Shown: in pieces, positions 35,501 through 47,605 of the stretch | Position numbering within the stretch: the first letter of the stretch is position 1 | How the letters are laid out: every line of letters starts with the position of its first letter | DNA from: Phaseolus vulgaris | Taxonomy: Eukaryota; Streptophyta; Magnoliopsida; Fabales; Fabaceae | DNA length: 64,000 nt | Direction: 5' to 3' | NCBI RefSeq assembly: GCF_000499845.2 | Contig: NC_023750.2 | Location: 1,750,824 to 1,814,823, forward strand | Program-made: the position numbers and the translations under genes | The notes under the pieces: generated by a model | Database searches by the model: none | What the model was told of the DNA's origin: nothing | What the model saw: only the letters and a program-made list of their open reading frames with translations

Positions 35501-38500
35501 GGTTGAATATCAATGTCTTTCACTTTCCTATAGTTTAACATGGTACCAAAACCTCTTGAAAACTGTGCTGGCCCAGTGGATCCATTGTATCTGGGAAGAT
35601 TTATTTTATGCAGACCCTAGTTCACTATGTTCGGCGACACTTCTGATAACTTTTATAGCGACCGCTAGGTTAGGACAGACACTAATCTACACATTTGTCC
35701 AAGTGTTAATCGGAAAGTCACTCATGCACCCACCCTCACACATGTCCTTTTTGAATGTAGATCTGCCACCCTTGCTAATGTGTAGGATCATGTGCAGCGG
35801 TGACTGCCTTCTGGCCACCCATTGTTGTGTATGCCTTGTCCATCCAAAACACAACCTGGTGATTGTGGCTCCACTGAACTTTGTTTAGTGGTTCGATATG
35901 TGTTTCTCTGTCCTATGATTATATTATTATTATTATTATTCTTTTCCCAAATTTCAACAATGTCTTCTAGCACCTAATCAGCATCCAAAACAGAATCTCA
36001 TATTTTCTAGGTATATCGTTCATATTGAGAAGATAGACTGGTTTAACTAATCAACTTGGGCTTCAGAAATCGAGTTATGGTCAAGTGGGTTAGGCTTCAA
36101 ATTCCGTATCGTTTGCCAAATCTGTTCCTAAAAAAGAATGTGAACAATGGATGAAGATTGATGCTCAACTACATAGTGTTATTAAATCCACTCTCTACCC
36201 CTAACTCAAACCTAGTTTTTGTCCCCATGAGATGTGTACATCAATTTGGGGGTGAGGTCTATACCAATGGTATTCTTTGTTAAACTTCATGTCTTCTTAC
36301 TCAACAAAATGGAGTAATTAAACTCAAAGGCAAACATCCTATTAAAACTATTTGGATACTTCTTTTTCACCATCATCTTCCTCGTCGTTTTTGGGGGAAT
36401 AGTGTTGTAAACTTGTAATAACATGCTATCTCATTAACTAGAAATCATCATAACTCTTTAATGATAAGGTGTACCACCCTTTGTCTTTTTTCCTCATTCT
36501 CCTCTAAACAGTCTTCCTCCATGTGTTTTTAGTATGACATGTTTTGTACACAGTCTCATGCCTGGTTGAAATAAACTATCTCTTCAGTCATTCAAATGTG
36601 TTTTCTAGGGATATCATCATTCTCAAAAAAGGGTATTGATGTTTTTCTTCTGGTGTCTTTTTCTTTGAGCCTGTCCCATACTATACACCCATTCCTTCTA
36701 GTGAACTGTCAATCTTCTTTGACTTGGGATGCTTCTCTAGCCCCTCTTTAGGTATATCAATGCTGCTCTTTACTTATTGACAATCCTGCGTGAGACCTAT
36801 CTTCGATACATAATGATATAGTGTAGGCCATGCCTGATCCTTCCTCGAGACTATCTCCCTGATCACGGATGTTGGTGTTTATACACTTAAAATAGGTCTT
36901 GATGGTAAAATTGATCATTATAAATTTCGCATGGCTACCAAAGGGTGCACACAAATCATGTACAAAATTACATTAAAACTTTCACTTTTGTTACCAAGAT
37001 GACATTTATCTGTCTTCTTTTCTCTATTATAGCTACTTGTCACTGGACTCTATTACAACTTCTATGCAGTAATCTTGAGGAGGAAGTCTAGTATATTTGT
37101 TATTCAGGAGCAGTCATTTGATATGTATGACATCTTCATAGGTCCCTATACGGCCTTAAGCAATCATCGTGAGCATGGTTTAGGCAGTTTCAGACTGTCA
37201 ACCAACAATTTCGAATGATACATAGTGATTTTGATCATTCTCTATTTTACCATCATTGTCCCAAGGATTTATCCACCTAATTGTATGTTGTCCAACTAAA
37301 ACAATATTTTGCTCAACAATTCTAGACAAGATCTTGGACACTTGATGTATTATTTCCTTGGTATAGAAGTTGCACAATTCAAGGATGGTTTGGTCATATC
37401 TTAGAGAAATGTGCTCTAGACATTTAAGAAGAAACCAAGATTTTAAATGGTAAGTTTGTGGATCCGAGTGTCAAGCTTGTACTTGACCAAGGAGAACCAT
37501 ATTATGACCTTGAGAGATATGGACGATGAGTTGGTAAGCTAAATTACCTTATTATGACTCATCTAACATTGCATTTGGAGTGAGTGTATTAAGTTAATTT
37601 TGAACTCTCCTTTTCAAGATCACTGGGATGCAGTCTTGTGGATCCTAAATTATATTAAGAATGCCCCTAGAAAAAGGCCTCACTCGTAGAGGATAGGGAA
37701 ATTGGATATTTTGATGTTGACTGACCAGGGTCATCAAGCGGTGTTCCACTTCAGGGTATTTTGTCCTTGTTGTAAGTAACTTAATATTGTGGAAAAGTAA
37801 GAAAGAAAATGTTGTGTCAAGCTTAAGTGTAGGAGCAAATAAAGGGCAATGAAGTTAGTTACTTGTGAGCTTATATGGTTAAAGAAATTCCTCATAGAGC
37901 TTAATTTTGAAGAAAAATCCCAAATGCGCCTTGTATGTGACAACTAGAAATCATTGCCCTTTGCTTGTAATTTTGTCTCTTATGAGAGGACCAAACATAT
38001 TGAGGTAGATTGGCATTCCATAAGAGAAAAACTGAAGTCTAAAGACATCACCGCTAGATTTGTCAATTATAGTGAATAGTTGCCCAACACCAAGTTGATA
38101 AGAGAACGAAGGATCGATCATATCATAAGCTCCAACTAAGGGAGAGTGTTACAATTATAGAAATAAGATGTAGATCCTTTATTATCAAGAATATTTAGAT
38201 TATATATGTATTATGCTCCAACTAAGGGAGTGTTACAATTATACAAAATAAGGTGTAGATCTTTTGTAATCAAGAATATTTAGATTATATATGTATTATC
38301 AGGAATATTTTAATTTATTGTCGTATCATATCTTTATTATTAGAGGATATTAAATCTCTATTTGTTGTATTGATTCTGCCTTTTTAATATAGATAAAGTA
38401 CCTGCATTATCTAGCTTCTCACACATAGATTTTATATTTTGAAGTTGATCAATGCCTTTGCATTCCACTTTCTAGCTTCTACCACTTTCCATGTAGATTA

Positions 38501-38784
38501 TATACCTGTCTGTTAGCTGTTAGAAAATAATAATGCTGATGCAGGAAGATGTGTTGGAAAGAGCCAAAAGAGCAAAGGAAAAAGCAGCACGTGAAGCTAT
38601 GGAGGCACGAGGACTCATTTCAAAGTCTGCAGTTGAGACAAAAGTCACAGATTCAGGCAATTTCAAAACTTCAAATTCTGCAATAGATCCACTCACTTCT
38701 GTTCAGTCTACTGATGCACCCGAAACAGATTCTGAATCTGCCGGTGAGGAGACGCCTAGTATTAGTTCAATAAGTGGTGAATGA
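32578..38784 (+). CDS. chloroplast protein of the At4g13200 type
   Basis: Three exons, 32578-32770, 33539-33699 and 38545-38784, join in frame across GT-AG introns to give 197 residues. Residues 1-55 (MNTVLSPSAFTTLSK...) are rich in Ser and Thr and poor in acids, like a chloroplast transit peptide. The conserved core is SILDAFFLGKAVAEALNERI then STVGEILSTVGRLQAEQQKQ, continuing in exon 3 as EDVLERAKRAKEKAAREAME, a long charged amphipathic helix. The tail is acidic and low in complexity (ETDSESAGEE). The core recalls Arabidopsis At4g13200, a plastid protein of unknown function. I use the ATG at 32578 because the reading frame upstream offers only a GTG. Intron 2 (4.8 kb) holds an entire degenerate copia element, and intron 1 a Tourist-like MITE. 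Confidence 0.85.
33059..33355. mobile_element. Tourist-like MITE in intron 1
   Basis: 297 bp. The left end is GGGTGTCTGGTTG. The right end, reverse-complemented, is GGGTCTGTCTGATTC. It is flanked by TTA (33056-33058 and 33356-33358). These are the ends and 3-bp target duplication expected of PIF/Harbinger MITEs. The interior carries complementary AAAACAGTTTTCAAAA / GTTTTCAAAAACTATTTT segments and no coding sequence. Confidence 0.78.
34452..34660. repeat. 105-bp tandem duplication in intron 2
   Basis: AAACAAGGGTCAATCTCTATT starts at 34452 and again at 34557. Both units run through ACAAATAATACAAAGG to GAGGAGTCTTTGGTTTT, with a few small indels. Confidence 0.93.
35308..38483 (+). mobile_element. 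degenerate full-length Ty1/copia in intron 2 (sense orientation)
   Basis: The 5' LTR is about 35308-35540 (TGTTATAATTATAG ... GTTTAACA), directly followed by a primer-binding site, TGGTACCAAAACCTC. The 3' LTR begins TGTTACAATTATAG at 38147 after a polypurine tract (AACTAAGGGAGAG) and runs to about 38483. It holds an internal duplication, TGTTACAATTATA again at about 38230. Between them lie broken copia remnants: CVFLGISSFSKKGY near 36600, FRMATKGCTQI near 36925, ATCHWTLLQL near 37030, YFLGIEVAQFKDGLV near 37350-37400, and VDPSVKLV near 37455-37480. LTR divergence and many stops mark it as old. It is spliced out with the intron if the host gene is active. Confidence 0.85.
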
Positions 38785-40127
38785 TCCATCCTTGTGTATT
38801 TGGCCCTCAACTTTTGACTGATTTATACTGAATTTGCTTCATCTTTTATTTTCTCCAATTGAAATATAGTATCATGTTTGTAGATGCATAATAACTTTTT
38901 CATTATTCCATCTTTTTCTTCTGGATATATTTTTTTTTTCAGAAGAGAATAATATCAAATTCTCAATTGGATTGTCCTTGTCTGTTCCTCTTTGTAACAA
39001 TTTATTTAACTGTGTTTTTTGAGATATCATTGACACTTACCATGACTATTCTAGTGACCAAGCTTAAAAATGTTGGAATATTACCATATACCAATGATAG
39101 TCTTCTATCTAATATTTGTTGTGGACGTGCACTTCGACCTTAACTAATGATAGAGCTATAGAGCTCTCATTTTCTTAGATACCAAGGTTTTTGTGAAATT
39201 TTCAACATTTGTTAGTATTTTCTAACATGATCTGCATGACAAAAGTCTCTACTAAACCGAAGGTTCAATGTTTTAAACCAAAATATCTAAAGCTTGGAAA
39301 CGTGGATAAGAAAGCAGTATTAGTTTTATGAGCCTCAAGTAGAGAAGCTTGTTACTTGTAGAGTTATTCACTTGCCTCATCATGTTTATCCTTGTCCATT
39401 TCTATAGAAGATGAAAACGCAAGAGTTCACATTACTGTTTTTTTGCATGTTTCATACATATTGAATCCTTTTGGCAAGCCTCTGTATTTTTCTTGATGGG
39501 TGAAGATAGACACTGTTATTTTCTGTTTTTGCTATTTGAAGAAATTTTCAAATTCTGTCATATTCATCATAAACCATTCTTCATTAGTTTGGTAAAGTTT
39601 CTATAGAGCAGTTTCTTTCAATTGCTCTTCTGCTTCACGTTGCTTCTAGATCCATCCATCCAACACATGCATGCATTTTTTCTGCATTGTTCTCGTTTAT
39701 GAACAAATTAAATTCAACTTGATCCACATGCACCTTCATTTTTCTGACCATGAGATTCATGAACTGTCCAAATTCTATGATTTCGTTGGCATTCATATTC
39801 ACTTCATTCATCACGATTTGCAGCTGTTGGATTATTTTGATTCAGTGTTATGTTCAAATCCATATTCCACACTTTAAAAATACTACCCAATCTGAAATTA
39901 AAAAAATGTCTTGGATGAAAGGTTCCAGAAGTTATGCCTGAGAAACATAATTTTAATGTCATTCATCTTTCGGAGATTATAATTAAAAATAACACGAAAA
40001 TAACAGGGACATTATGAATTTTCTTCCTGCAAACCCATGATTTCAAGCTGCATTCCCTTAAGTTTCAAAATTTCAATTTTAATCTTACGAAAATAAATTG
40101 ATTATGGTGTACATTGAGTGCGTTGGT
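38785..40127. other. downstream of the At4g13200-type gene
   Basis: The first 200-300 bp is probably 3' UTR and terminator of the upstream gene. I recognise no other gene. 39660-39890 contains short open frames without a family. Confidence 0.4.
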
Positions 40128-41450
40128 GTTGGAGTGTCTTAGAAAAACCAGCAAGGCTATGTAATATTTACAGAAGCAATAAAGGATGTTGAATCTTTGA
40201 TGAAGAACAGAATCGTAAGAGAAGAAAACGAACATGGAAGATGAGAGAACTGAACAAAAATATTATTGAGTAGTAAAACCACATAAGTGCAAGAAAACCC
40301 TAAAAGGGATCTTAAATACAAGGGTGCAAACAGCATAAACATAAAAGTAAAACTGGAAAGGGAAAAAAGTCCAACAGAGCCCAAAAACCCCAAAAGCCCA
40401 GTTTTGACAGCCCCCCTCAAGCTAGGAATAAATATCTTTCATTCCTAGCTTGGAAAACAAAATGTTAAATTGAGAAGTAGTAAGGCTTGGTGAAGAAGTC
40501 TGCAGCTTGTAATGAGGAAGGAATAGGGAGAAGTTTGAAAAGGCGTGTGTTGAATTTCTCCCTGACAACATGTATGTGTAAATCATGCAACATGTATGTT
40601 ATCCATTGAATCTCACAAGTGGTTATAGCAAGGGCACGGTATTTTGCCTCGGATGAACTTCTGGATATAGTTTGTTGCTTCTTGGACTTCCAAGATATAA
40701 GAGACTCCCCCAAATATACAGAAAAACCAGTTATGGATTTGCGAGTTTCAGGGCATGTAGCCCAATCAGAATCACTATATGCCTTTAATTGAATGAGAGA
40801 TTTATTGTGTAAGAATATACCTGTGCTCGAAGTTCTTTTAAGGTAGCGAAGAATGTGCATTGTTGCCTGGTGATGCTCATTGGTTGGGTGTGAGACGAAT
40901 TGACTGAGGTGATTTACTGAGAAGGAGATGTCAGACCGGGTGTTGGTAAGATAAATGAGACGTTCTATCAGTCGTCTGTAAGCAGTGGATTCTGCATCTC
41001 CAAGGGGAATGCCTTTTGTGGCTGAGAGTTTAGTATTGTGAAGCATTGGTGTGGGAGCAGAAGCGCATCCCAGCATGCCAACATCTTTGAGCAGGTCCAA
41101 AATGTACTTTCATTGGCTCAAGTGAATGCCAGTGGTATTACGAGCCACTTCAATACCAAGAAAATAAGTTAAATCACCAAGATTTTTAATATGGAAAAAA
41201 TTGTGTAACAAACTGGTGATGGTAGAAATCTCCATAGGATTAGTCCCAATGAGAACGATGTCATCCACATAGACCAGCAGTGCCGTGGTGTGTTTGCCAT
41301 CATGTTTCAGAAATAAAGAATGGTCAGCAGTGGAAATTTGTAATTATGTGAAAGTAGAAAGCTTGAGAGTTTAGCATACCATTGTCTACCTACTTGTTTG
41401 AGTCCGTAAAGAGATTTCTTAAGGCAATTAATGTGTAATAATGACGTACA
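40128..41450 (-). mobile_element. Ty1/copia fragment: RT end, RNase H, polypurine tract and 3' LTR
   Basis: Minus strand. 41450-41100 shows LVYVDDIVLIGTNP and LGDLTYFLGIEVARNT, then a TGA stop. 41100-40465 is open for 211 codons and carries LIYLTNTRSDISFSV, YSDSDWATCP, SWKSKKQQTISRSSSEAKY and QAADFFTKP. Between HDLHI and HVVREK about 25 residues, including the usual YCDN and HERTKH motifs, are deleted in frame. A polypurine tract (TTGAGGGGGGC) precedes the LTR, which starts TGTCAAAACTGG at 40409 and ends near 40128. Confidence 0.85.
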
Positions 41451-42570
41451 TTTTTTCTAAAAAATTGTGACTATTTATATATTTATTGTGGACTAATTAT
41501 TATTAGGCCAGATTAGAGTTTGAATCATGACTAAAAACATATTACCTAGTATTTCTGCTACTTAGACTCGTTCATCTTTTTCTGATATTTTAGATATGTT
41601 GATCGTCCGGTTCCAACCAGTACATTTAGAAACACGAATTCTATTTTCTATTTTTTTTTATTTGTAGAGAAGTTAAATGTTATATATGTTATTTTTGTTT
41701 TTTAATTTTTAATTTTAGTTTTTAGAAGACGCAATCTTGTTTTTTTTTCAAATCCAAAAATCATGGAATATTACGAGCAATAACGGTGATGTGCTGCTTA
41801 ACACATCATCCTCGAAACATGCACTGTTGGGTATGAATCAGGTTTGCAGTATTCTATGATTTTTAGATTTAAAAAAGTCATACATTAAAACAAGACTTTT
41901 ATAAAAAAATTAAAAACAAAAAAATTATGTATATAATATTAAACTCATCTAAAAATAAAATTATATAAAAGTCAAAATTTTCAAAACATAACTTTTATTT
42001 TAATGTAAAAGTAAAATTTATTTTAAAGTGATATTTCTCAAATACAATTTTTTAATTTTTGTAATTTTTTAAGAATATGGTCGTTTAGGTAAATTAAAAA
42101 AACTTAAACCACTGTAAATGTAAAAACATAAATATTCCCACAACTTCTTGATATTTTCAATTTCATTTAATGTTATATGCTATGTTTTCAATTTCATTTA
42201 ATGTTATGCTATTTTTATCAAATTTGATAGGTAAGGATAAATTTGGCTAAAACTCCAAACCGACAACCTTCATTTATTTAAGGATAAATTTGGATAGACA
42301 ATTTTATCAAATTTGATAGGTAAGGATAAAAGACGTAAAATAGCACTTTTTTTTTTCTTTTTTCATTGACATCTTTTTCTCTCTTTTTATTTCAAATTTG
42401 CAAACTTTAAAATTCGAATACATTCTAAATTTTAGAATTTATAATATAATTATGTTTTTAATTTTTTTTAATTTAAAAAGCATTTTCTAAATTTTAAAAT
42501 ATATTTTAAACTTTAAAATTTGAAATATAATAGTATTTCGAATTTTAGATTTCGAAAATTTTACAAGTTT
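41451..42570. other. A/T-rich intergenic DNA
   Basis: TTTCAATTTCATTTAATGTTAT occurs twice (about 42157 and 42187), and ATCAAATTTGATAGGTAAGGAT also twice (about 42217 and 42306). No coding sequence recognised. Confidence 0.5.
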
Positions 42571-42575
42571 ACAAT

Positions 42576-43201
42576 TGTACCGGTATGGCCGAGATGCCGA
42601 GACCTGAGAAGACTTGGCCGAGAGGCCGAGACCTTAGAAGACTTGGCCGAGAGGCCGAGACCTTAGAAGACTTGCCCGAGGGGCCGAGACCTTAGAAGAC
42701 ATGGCCGAGAGGCCGAGTCGACCGAGAGGCCGAGACCTTAGAAGACTTGGCCGAGACGATCGAGACCACTGGAACATGGCCGATGGCCGACCCATGCCAT
42801 GATGATTTGGCCGATGACCGACCCCTATTACAGTTAACGCTCAAACCAAGATCAGTGAAGCTAATCTATCATTAAGAATTAGGTAATGCAAACCTAAGAG
42901 GTGTCCACCTCGATAAATGGGCCCAACAAGGTAGGCCCACTAGAATAATATAAATAGTACGCATCCCAAGGAGTAAGGTATGTCATTTATCACTTTGAGA
43001 GCTGACCACCCGCTTTACTGACTTGAGCGTCGGAGTGCCTTCGCAGGTACCCCCACCATCCGGTGTTCAGCCGAGGCCGAGGGCCGAAGGAGAAGCAGGA
43101 GGACGAAGAGAACCTCAGTTCACTACCCAGTCATCTGACCGACCGAAGGAAGGAGAAGAAGACTTCAACAGTTCTCTAGGTCCATCTCCCTAGCAGGAAC
43201 A
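42576..43201 (+). mobile_element. solo LTR (626 bp), probably Ty3/gypsy
   Basis: Starts TGTACCGGTATGG and ends AGCAGGAACA, so it has TG...CA termini. It is bracketed by the perfect 5-bp target duplication ACAAT (42571-42575 and 43202-43206). It has no interior, so it is the product of LTR-LTR recombination. It contains a 29-bp tandem array (42610-42750), TATAAATAGT near 42950, and a GACTTGAGCGTCGGAGTGCC motif typical of plant gypsy LTRs. Its G+C content stands out sharply from the A/T-rich flanks. Confidence 0.9.
42587..42770. repeat. 29-bp GGCCGAG tandem array within the solo LTR
   Basis: The unit GAAGACTTGGCCGAG + AGGCCGAGACCTTA is repeated about five to six times. One unit is partly deleted (GAGTCGACCGAGAGG near 42715) and the end copies are diverged. 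Confidence 0.93.
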
Positions 43202-43206
43202 ACAAT

Positions 43207-43658
43207 TTAAAAATATTTTTTTATTTGTTAAAGCTCCAAAATCAGCTGCATTTATTTTTGTTTTGATCTCAAATTGGTATTATCCGGTTTAAAATTTAAA
43301 ATTTTGTTACAATTTTATTTTTTAAAAAATTAAAAATAAAATACATTTAATTTTTTTTTTATCTATTCTTAATTGATATTAAACTAATAAACTTTCCAGA
43401 ACAATTTTTAAATATGAAACCCATTAACATTTTAAGATTGAACAACTCTTTTAAATATTTCTAATAATACGATTATTCACAAAAACTTATTTTAAACTTA
43501 AAAAAAACAGTGTAGTGGTAACCTCAACTTTATTTAACCTTTTACAATTCAAAATACGAACAGCTAAAATGTAAATAACTTTTTACTTGGATGTGAAATA
43601 ACTTATGTGTTTACCTATAGCTGTGAAACTAATATTTTTCTAGAACACCTTATTTAAC
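43207..43658. other. downstream of BAHD copy 2
   Basis: A/T-rich and contains the 3' flank of BAHD copy 2. It shares no clear homology with the 3' flank of copy 1. Confidence 0.5.
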
Positions 43659-45185
43659 TCATGGAGAATCAAAGGATAGAAAGTGGAGAAGTTCTGGATT
43701 TTGCTGAAAATGTAACATGTCATTCGTAGTCAAGGTTATCCATGCTTCTATGCCATCTCCAACCTTTGTAGGCATCAAAATTACCACGTTTTTTATAGGC
43801 ACTCCAATGGTGCGCACGTAACTTGGTTTTCCCCATCCAAAATCCGTCTCATACAACCCAAATCTCACCCAACTGCTAAAGCTATAACATGGAACACCCT
43901 TTTCTGACGCCATTCTTCTTGCTTCCTTCAAACCCTCAATCACCTCATAAAACTCATCACCCTGAAGCTTACTCACATAATTTCCATCAACTTTTCTTAT
44001 CGTTTCCCTCACTCTCTCACCCAAATCACGCAACCCCACTTCTCCTTCCACCTCCACCAACGGAGACACTGCTTGTTGCCACAGATTTCCCATCGAGTGC
44101 TTCCCCAGAGTTGAGGCCATTCTGCTGCGAATGTTGACCGCGTGGGATACCATAGACGCCGGAAACTTTCCTTCCTCTGAACTTGCTTTCGCCGCTTCCA
44201 GTGATGATTTCCATATGAGTGCTGTCACGGCTTCAACACTAGTGGGGAAGAACTCTAAGCTCCCCACTTTTTGCTTCAGTCTGGATATGTTGGTCCTGTT
44301 GAACATGAACCTCTTTGTCACTATGTCTTTGTGGCCCACCATGCCACGAGTAATGTCCATTTCTATCTTCCTCGGCGGAAAAACCAGTGCCCCTTCTTCC
44401 ATTTGAGGTGCTATCAATATGTTCTCTTCCTTTCTGCAAAAGTTCAATTTAATCACATAAACATTAAAAGATACTAGAAAAGTTCTTCTTCCAACTTCAA
44501 ATCCAAATAATATTGTCTGGTTTGGAGTTTGATCACCGGTTTTGTTCTAAAAAATATATTCACAATTGGTTAGCATAGGGTTAATTACCTTCCATTACGG
44601 TTAAAGTGTATTTAAGCTGCACTAATACTGGTGTGAATATAGAATTCTCCAATGTAAATACCTTGAGGTTGCAGCCCAAGCGGTGAGGAAGGATGCTGCA
44701 GAGGAAGCGTCAGCGATCTTGTGGGAGAAGCAGACGGCAAGTGCAACACCCCCACAGCTGAACTGGTTCAACTGAACAACCATGGTCTCTAAGAGAGTAT
44801 CCCTGGCAGGGTTGTAGGGATCCAATGGGAAAAGTTGGTTGATGCGGTGCAGGTGAGGGTTTTTGAGGATGGTTGAGAGATGAATGGGGAGTGTAGAGTG
44901 GGTGAAAAGAACGCCCTCATGGTTGCACTCAACGGTTGAGTTGTCTCTGAGGGTTCCGCAAAAGGGGTAATAGAGAGTGAGGAGTTGTGATAAAGAAGCC
45001 TTCAAGTTGTGAGATATTGTTGTGATGTCTGTGGCATCGGAAGCAGAGTAAAAGAGAAGAACAGGGACGTAAAATGGAGGAGCCAATTGGTCCAGAAGGG
45101 AGAGTTTGAAGTGTTTAAGCTTATTGGGTGGTGGAGATGATGCCTTTACTCTCTCCTTAGATACAATCTCAACTTTCACTTCCAT
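43659..45185 (-). CDS. BAHD acyltransferase, copy 2 (inverted partner)
   Basis: Exons 44662-45185 and 43659-44433, with the same 228-bp intron, give 432 residues. HKIAD and DFGWG are at the same positions as in copy 1 (155-159 and 372-376). The first 380 residues are identical to copy 1. The last 52 differ at many positions: [13 protein letters not shown] becomes [13 protein letters not shown], and the end FDSK becomes FDSP. By hand I count about 23 substitutions in the last 156 bp and none in the preceding 1.37 kb. Because the C-terminal strand contributes to the acyl-CoA tunnel side in BAHD structures, kinetics could differ, but this is inference. The gene appears fully functional. Confidence 0.92.
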
Positions 45186-45260
45186 ATCTCACAAAACAAG
45201 CTATTGCTATGTATGTATAATAAGACTATGCTATTAATTCTTGCCTTTATATAGAGAAAA
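45186..45260 (-). promoter_or_regulatory. BAHD copy 2 core promoter
   Basis: On the minus strand CTATATAAAGGCAAG (about 45240-45254) is a TATA box about 60 bp before the ATG. The 50 bp between it and the gene match copy 1, but two bases differ in the last 15 bp before the ATG. Confidence 0.6.
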
Positions 45261-47456
45261 TTCTTGCCTTGATCATCTGAATATGTAAAATATAAATAAT
45301 ATTTTTAAGAAAATTTTAGGTGGACCCCTTCAATTTTCCTACATCTATCTATGAAACACCTAATAAAAATAATCATGTTAGTTGTGATATGATGGCACTA
45401 TTTATCTGAGAGTTATCAGGAGTCAACTCTAAACATTAAGGACGCGTCTAGTCAAGGAACTTTCAAGTTTGATGTGATCATGGATTCAAGAATACACATA
45501 CAAGAAAGAGTAGTTACAACAGAAATGACAAAAGCTATAGAAAGGAAGAAATAAGTCCAAAAAATCCAAGAAACTTTTAGGAGAGGCTTAACTAGAAGCT
45601 TCAGGAAGTTCAGGAGATCTCATTTTTTTTTCTGATAAAAAATGTTTTGTACCGATTATATCATTTACATTATTTCGAGTAAAGAGACTCTAATTAAGGA
45701 CAAATATGTACTACTATTGTTTGAAGAAGGAAAAACCATTTAATTCATGAATGAAACATATTTAATGCATCATCTATGTTCAAGTTTATCAGATAAAAGA
45801 AAGACCTCCATATTAGTTGAAGCTCCTCAACGGCTAAAAAATGATTCGCAACTTTGAGCTTTGTCTTAGAGTGTGACACATTTAATTTTGACTATTTATG
45901 TGTTAGCCTTTGTCTTAGAGTATAACGTTTGGTCCATTGAGTTCCGTTGCAGTATGACCATTGTCTAACACTATCTGTGATATTATCTTGTGCATCTGAT
46001 GCATTCTTTTGCTCATAAGATTGTTTTGTTTTTAGTTTCGACTGTTCTTATCATTATAAATTTTTGTTATCATCAAAACATGTTTCTAATCTTTTACTAT
46101 AAAATAATCTATGACTGAATCTTCGTAACACAAACATCCAAAACCAACTAATAAACAAATTAAGAAGTCGAGTATTGAAATTTATCTTTGACTCTCCGTA
46201 CATTTTAAGACATTCATTTGAATTCTTGTAAGCCTAACCAAGTTTTCAAGAAATTATTGTTTCTATTCTATTTGACTTAGGTTATCTAATGATTGATCCT
46301 TGGATGAAAGTTGTTTATTGTTAGTTACTTCATCAAAATTGTTTACTCTCAATTCCTAGTCTATTATTTGTTTTTACTATCTAATCTTACATGCATGTGT
46401 TGAGTTTATAATCCTTTTGCCGTCATCATTATCTTAAATTTATTCATGGTTTTGAAAAGTAGTTAGTTCTTGGAATTCTTTTAACAAATAAAGTTTAAAA
46501 TTTGGTCAATAAAATATAATTTCAATTATGTTTATCTAAATAGAAGCATGTATTTAAAATAGAAGAAATTGTGTATAACTTCAAGTTAAGTTCAACTATA
46601 TTTTCTCAATAAACTATTGAAGAAACATTATTAATTAAATTCATTATTCTTAAAATTAACAAAAAAAATAAAATAATAAGCAACACTTTAATGCGTACAA
46701 TCCACTAATTTTCTATTATTCATCCATTACTTTATGAATCTCCATCTATTGAACACTTTCATGCACCAACAAGAAGTAAGAGAAAATGACATCTTAACCT
46801 AAAAGACATTTCACTTCACTTAGAAGAGATTAGTTAATCTTGTAAATAGTAGCTATAAGATCATATCAGATTCCAGAGAAGAACAAAAATCACTTTATTC
46901 CATCCATATATATATATATATGTTCCGTGAGGTTTTAAGCATGGAAGAATTTATTTATGTAAAGGATCCACTTATTTAATCGTAAGCCACGTACATTAAT
47001 TGATTCACTCCACGCAAAAAAATACTTATACATTTTTCCATTTGAAATAGAATTTGTTACAAATTCAGGAACTAGAAATTATATACTCTTTTGCTTTAAT
47101 CATACTTGTGTAAAGCGACATGGATAAAACTCTGGCTGTATTATCGTGAACATTTCAAACTTTCTACATATTTCCTTCTCAGCGAAATATATATATTAAT
47201 TAGATTAAAATAACATGAATCAAATATAAAAAAATAACTTAATTTTGTAAAAAGATTGTCACCAAATGGAATTAATAGGAAAATAATTCGGCACTAAATT
47301 TATTTTATGAAAGAAGGATTTAAGTGTGAAGTGATAGTAAACGAAAATTAACATGAAACATGATGATGAAGCAAAATTATAAAGCAAGTGAGAATGACTT
47401 CATTTCTGAACTTTTTCTTTCTTATTCCCATATATATCGCTAATTGTTTGGTTCAC
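45261..47456. other. intergenic DNA
   Basis: 45317-45377 matches the far-upstream block of BAHD copy 1. 45390-45650 is less A/T-rich and may be a retroelement scrap (MDSRIHIQESVVTTEMTKAI read on +), but I cannot name it. A (TA)n run lies at about 46906-46921. Nothing else recognised. Confidence 0.4.
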
Positions 47457-47605
47457 AATAATAAAAAAAAAACAGGAATGAAATTGAAAAAAAAAAACTT
47501 TATTAACTCTAGAAGACTCTATACACTCAACAATAACAAAAAAAAAACACAAGAATGAGATTGAAAAAAAAAACACTTTATTAACTCTGGAAGACTCTAT
47601 ACATA
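47457..47605. repeat. tandem duplication of about 78 bp
   Basis: Two units of poly-A, GGAATGAAATTG / AGAATGAGATTG, poly-A, then CTTTATTAACTCTNGAAGACTC. The shared CTTTATTAACTCT starts at 47498 and 47576. Confidence 0.88.
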
